Assembly: GCF_030580955.1 (NCBI RefSeq)
Contig: NZ_JAUQON010000004.1
Location: 62,001 to 126,000, forward strand
DNA: 64,000 nucleotides
Direction of reading: 5' to 3'
DNA from: Hymenobacter convexus
GTDB lineage: Bacteria > Bacteroidota > Bacteroidia > Cytophagales > Hymenobacteraceae
Shown here: one piece after another, positions 63,022-64,000 of the stretch
Layout of the letters: every line of letters starts with the position of its first letter
Numbering within the stretch: the first letter of the stretch is position 1
The notes under the pieces: generated by a model
The model's database searches: none
What the model saw: the letters and a program-made list of their open reading frames with translations, nothing else
What the model was told of the DNA's origin: nothing
Position numbers and translations under genes: made by a program

Positions 63022-64000
63022 TTAAAACAGCCCCAGCTGCGCCTTAGGCCGCTTGAGCAGCTCGCGGGCCTGGGCCACTTCCTCGGCCGTCACGTCGACA
63101 GGACCGGTAGGCTCCGGGCGGGGGGCATCGGGCGTTTCGGCGCCGGTGTCGTTGGGCTTGGGCAGGGCGCGCTTTTTAGCTTGCTCGCGGCGCTGAGGCT
63201 CGGGGCCCTCGTCGGTGAGCAGCGTGAGGGCGTGGATTTTGTAGAAGTTGAGCTTGTTGCCCATTGCCTTCCAGCCCTTCACATCGATGAAGTCGTGCAG
63301 GCCTATTTTCTCGGTTTCCTTGTCGGCCTTTTTGTCCTTTTGCACTTTCAGCTCCACCAGCGGCTCGGGGTTGGCCGTCACAGCCAGCAGCTTCGAGCCT
63401 TTGGTTTCGGAAATGAAAGTGAAGCGCTTGCTCAGCGTGCTGGTTTCAATCTTGAACCGCTTGACGTAGTGGATTTTGGTTTCGCCGTCCATGTACACCG
63501 TCGATAAAACGGTATCTGGCTCAAACTTGCGCAGTATTAAAATATTGGGCACGTCAAAGTGAATGGCCGTATCCGGCGGCGTCAACTCGTAGCTGCCGTC
63601 CTTGAACACCACTAGGATGGTGTCGTCGGTATCGAAGGCGCCCAGGTAGCGGCCGTGGGCCGAGGTGGTGAGGCGGCCCACCACGCTGTCGAAGAACATC
63701 TCGCGCCCGCCCAGCGTGGAATCGCCCAACGACTTCTGGGTGATTTTTTTGATGGGCTGCTTGGTCACGATATTCCCCATCGAGCCCTTGCCCTTGATGG
63801 CGAGGTCGGCAAAATCGAAGTCGAACTGTTTCACCCGCGCCGGGGCCTTGTCGCTGAGCTGAATGCTCACGATTTCCGACTCCGAATTGGGATTGGCCGT
63901 GAGATACAGCGTCTTGGTGCCTTTGGTGCCCTTGGTGAGGTCGTACACCTTGTCGCGCGTGATGCCCGATACCAGGAAGCGCTTGGCGAACGAGATGCCC
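63022..64000 (-). CDS. parC: DNA topoisomerase IV subunit A, C-terminal part (5' end outside window)
   Basis: The frame runs off the right edge, so only about the last 325 residues are visible. They are the C-terminal pinwheel of the Bacteroidota ParC type: ISFAKRFLVSGITRDKVYDL, TLYLTANPNSESEIVSIQLS, KAPARVKQFDFDFADLAIKG, KITQKSLGDSTLGGREMFFD, YGDSVVGRL-like and HYVKRFKIETSTLSKRFTFI. A GyrA-box is missing, so it is not gyrase. It ends with a Pro/Lys-rich stretch and KRPKAQLGLF. Decatenates daughter chromosomes with ParE. Confidence 0.88.
   Translation of the reverse strand, partial: GISFAKRFLVSGITRDKVYDLTKGTKGTKTLYLTANPNSESEIVSIQLSDKAPARVKQFDFDFADLAIKGKGSMGNIVTKQPIKKITQKSLGDSTLGGREMFFDSVVGRLTTSAHGRYLGAFDTDDTILVVFKDGSYELTPPDTAIHFDVPNILILRKFEPDTVLSTVYMDGETKIHYVKRFKIETSTLSKRFTFISETKGSKLLAVTANPEPLVELKVQKDKKADKETEKIGLHDFIDVKGWKAMGNKLNFYKIHALTLLTDEGPEPQRREQAKKRALPKPNDTGAETPDAPRPEPTGPVDVTAEEVAQARELLKRPKAQLGLF

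Overview
The window comes from a high-GC member of the Bacteroidota, most likely Hymenobacter or a close relative in the Cytophagales. This is inferred from the promoter elements (TAnnTTTG with an upstream TTG), the Bacteroidota-type RpoD, the TonB/ExbB/ExbD, HU-SPOR and LptF families, bacillithiol deacetylase BshB1, a histone H1-like protein, and frequent TTG starts with few Shine-Dalgarno sites. No species can be fixed from the sequence alone.

Layout. 1-3104: 3' end of gyrA and a secreted TPR protein. 3105-4894: an AT-rich island with one orphan gene that looks foreign. 4908-12603: a complete histidine operon on the minus strand in the order hisL leader, hisG, hisD-hisC (fused), hisB, hisH, hisA, hisF, hisIE. 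The leader contains four consecutive His codons. 12745-21253: a peptide-secretion cluster with a GG-leader, Cys-rich precursor peptide, the remnant of a second precursor, an HlyD adaptor, a C39-peptidase ABC exporter, a VKOR/thioredoxin disulfide-forming protein and two TlpA-like thioredoxins. 21656-24199: a TonB-dependent receptor. 24259-27787: rpe, a TrpF-like barrel, trmB and folC. 27906-36541: an envelope operon (large TPR protein, outer-membrane barrel, HU-SPOR protein, ExbB, ExbD, TonB). 36672-41752: a GldM-like protein, a DUF4136 lipoprotein, a 2H phosphoesterase, holA and tyrS driven from a divergent promoter. 41970-50610: histone H1-like, an alpha-oxoamine synthase (sphingolipid or sulfonolipid type), accC, a RES/Xre toxin-antitoxin pair, yjbQ, bshB1, an M23/LysM protein and trxB. 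50757-58350: rpoD, pnp, rpsO, lptF, a START-like protein, tRNA-Met, rplT, rpmI and infC. 58624-64000: thrS, two TPR proteins and the 3' part of parC.

Most genes are ordinary housekeeping genes. The parts worth attention are: the histidine leader peptide with a nearly leaderless promoter; the single-ORF HisD-HisC fusion; the small Cys-rich secreted-peptide cluster and its decayed second precursor; infC starting at ATA behind a perfect AGGAGG; a family of four ~100-bp inverted repeats with stems up to 35 bp; a separate nested palindrome lying between toxin and antitoxin; and matched inverted leader sequences flanking the holA/tyrS promoter region.

Coordinates of starts were moved from the longest open frame where homology, signal peptides or promoters argued for it. 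All family names come from recognition of motifs by eye, with no database search.
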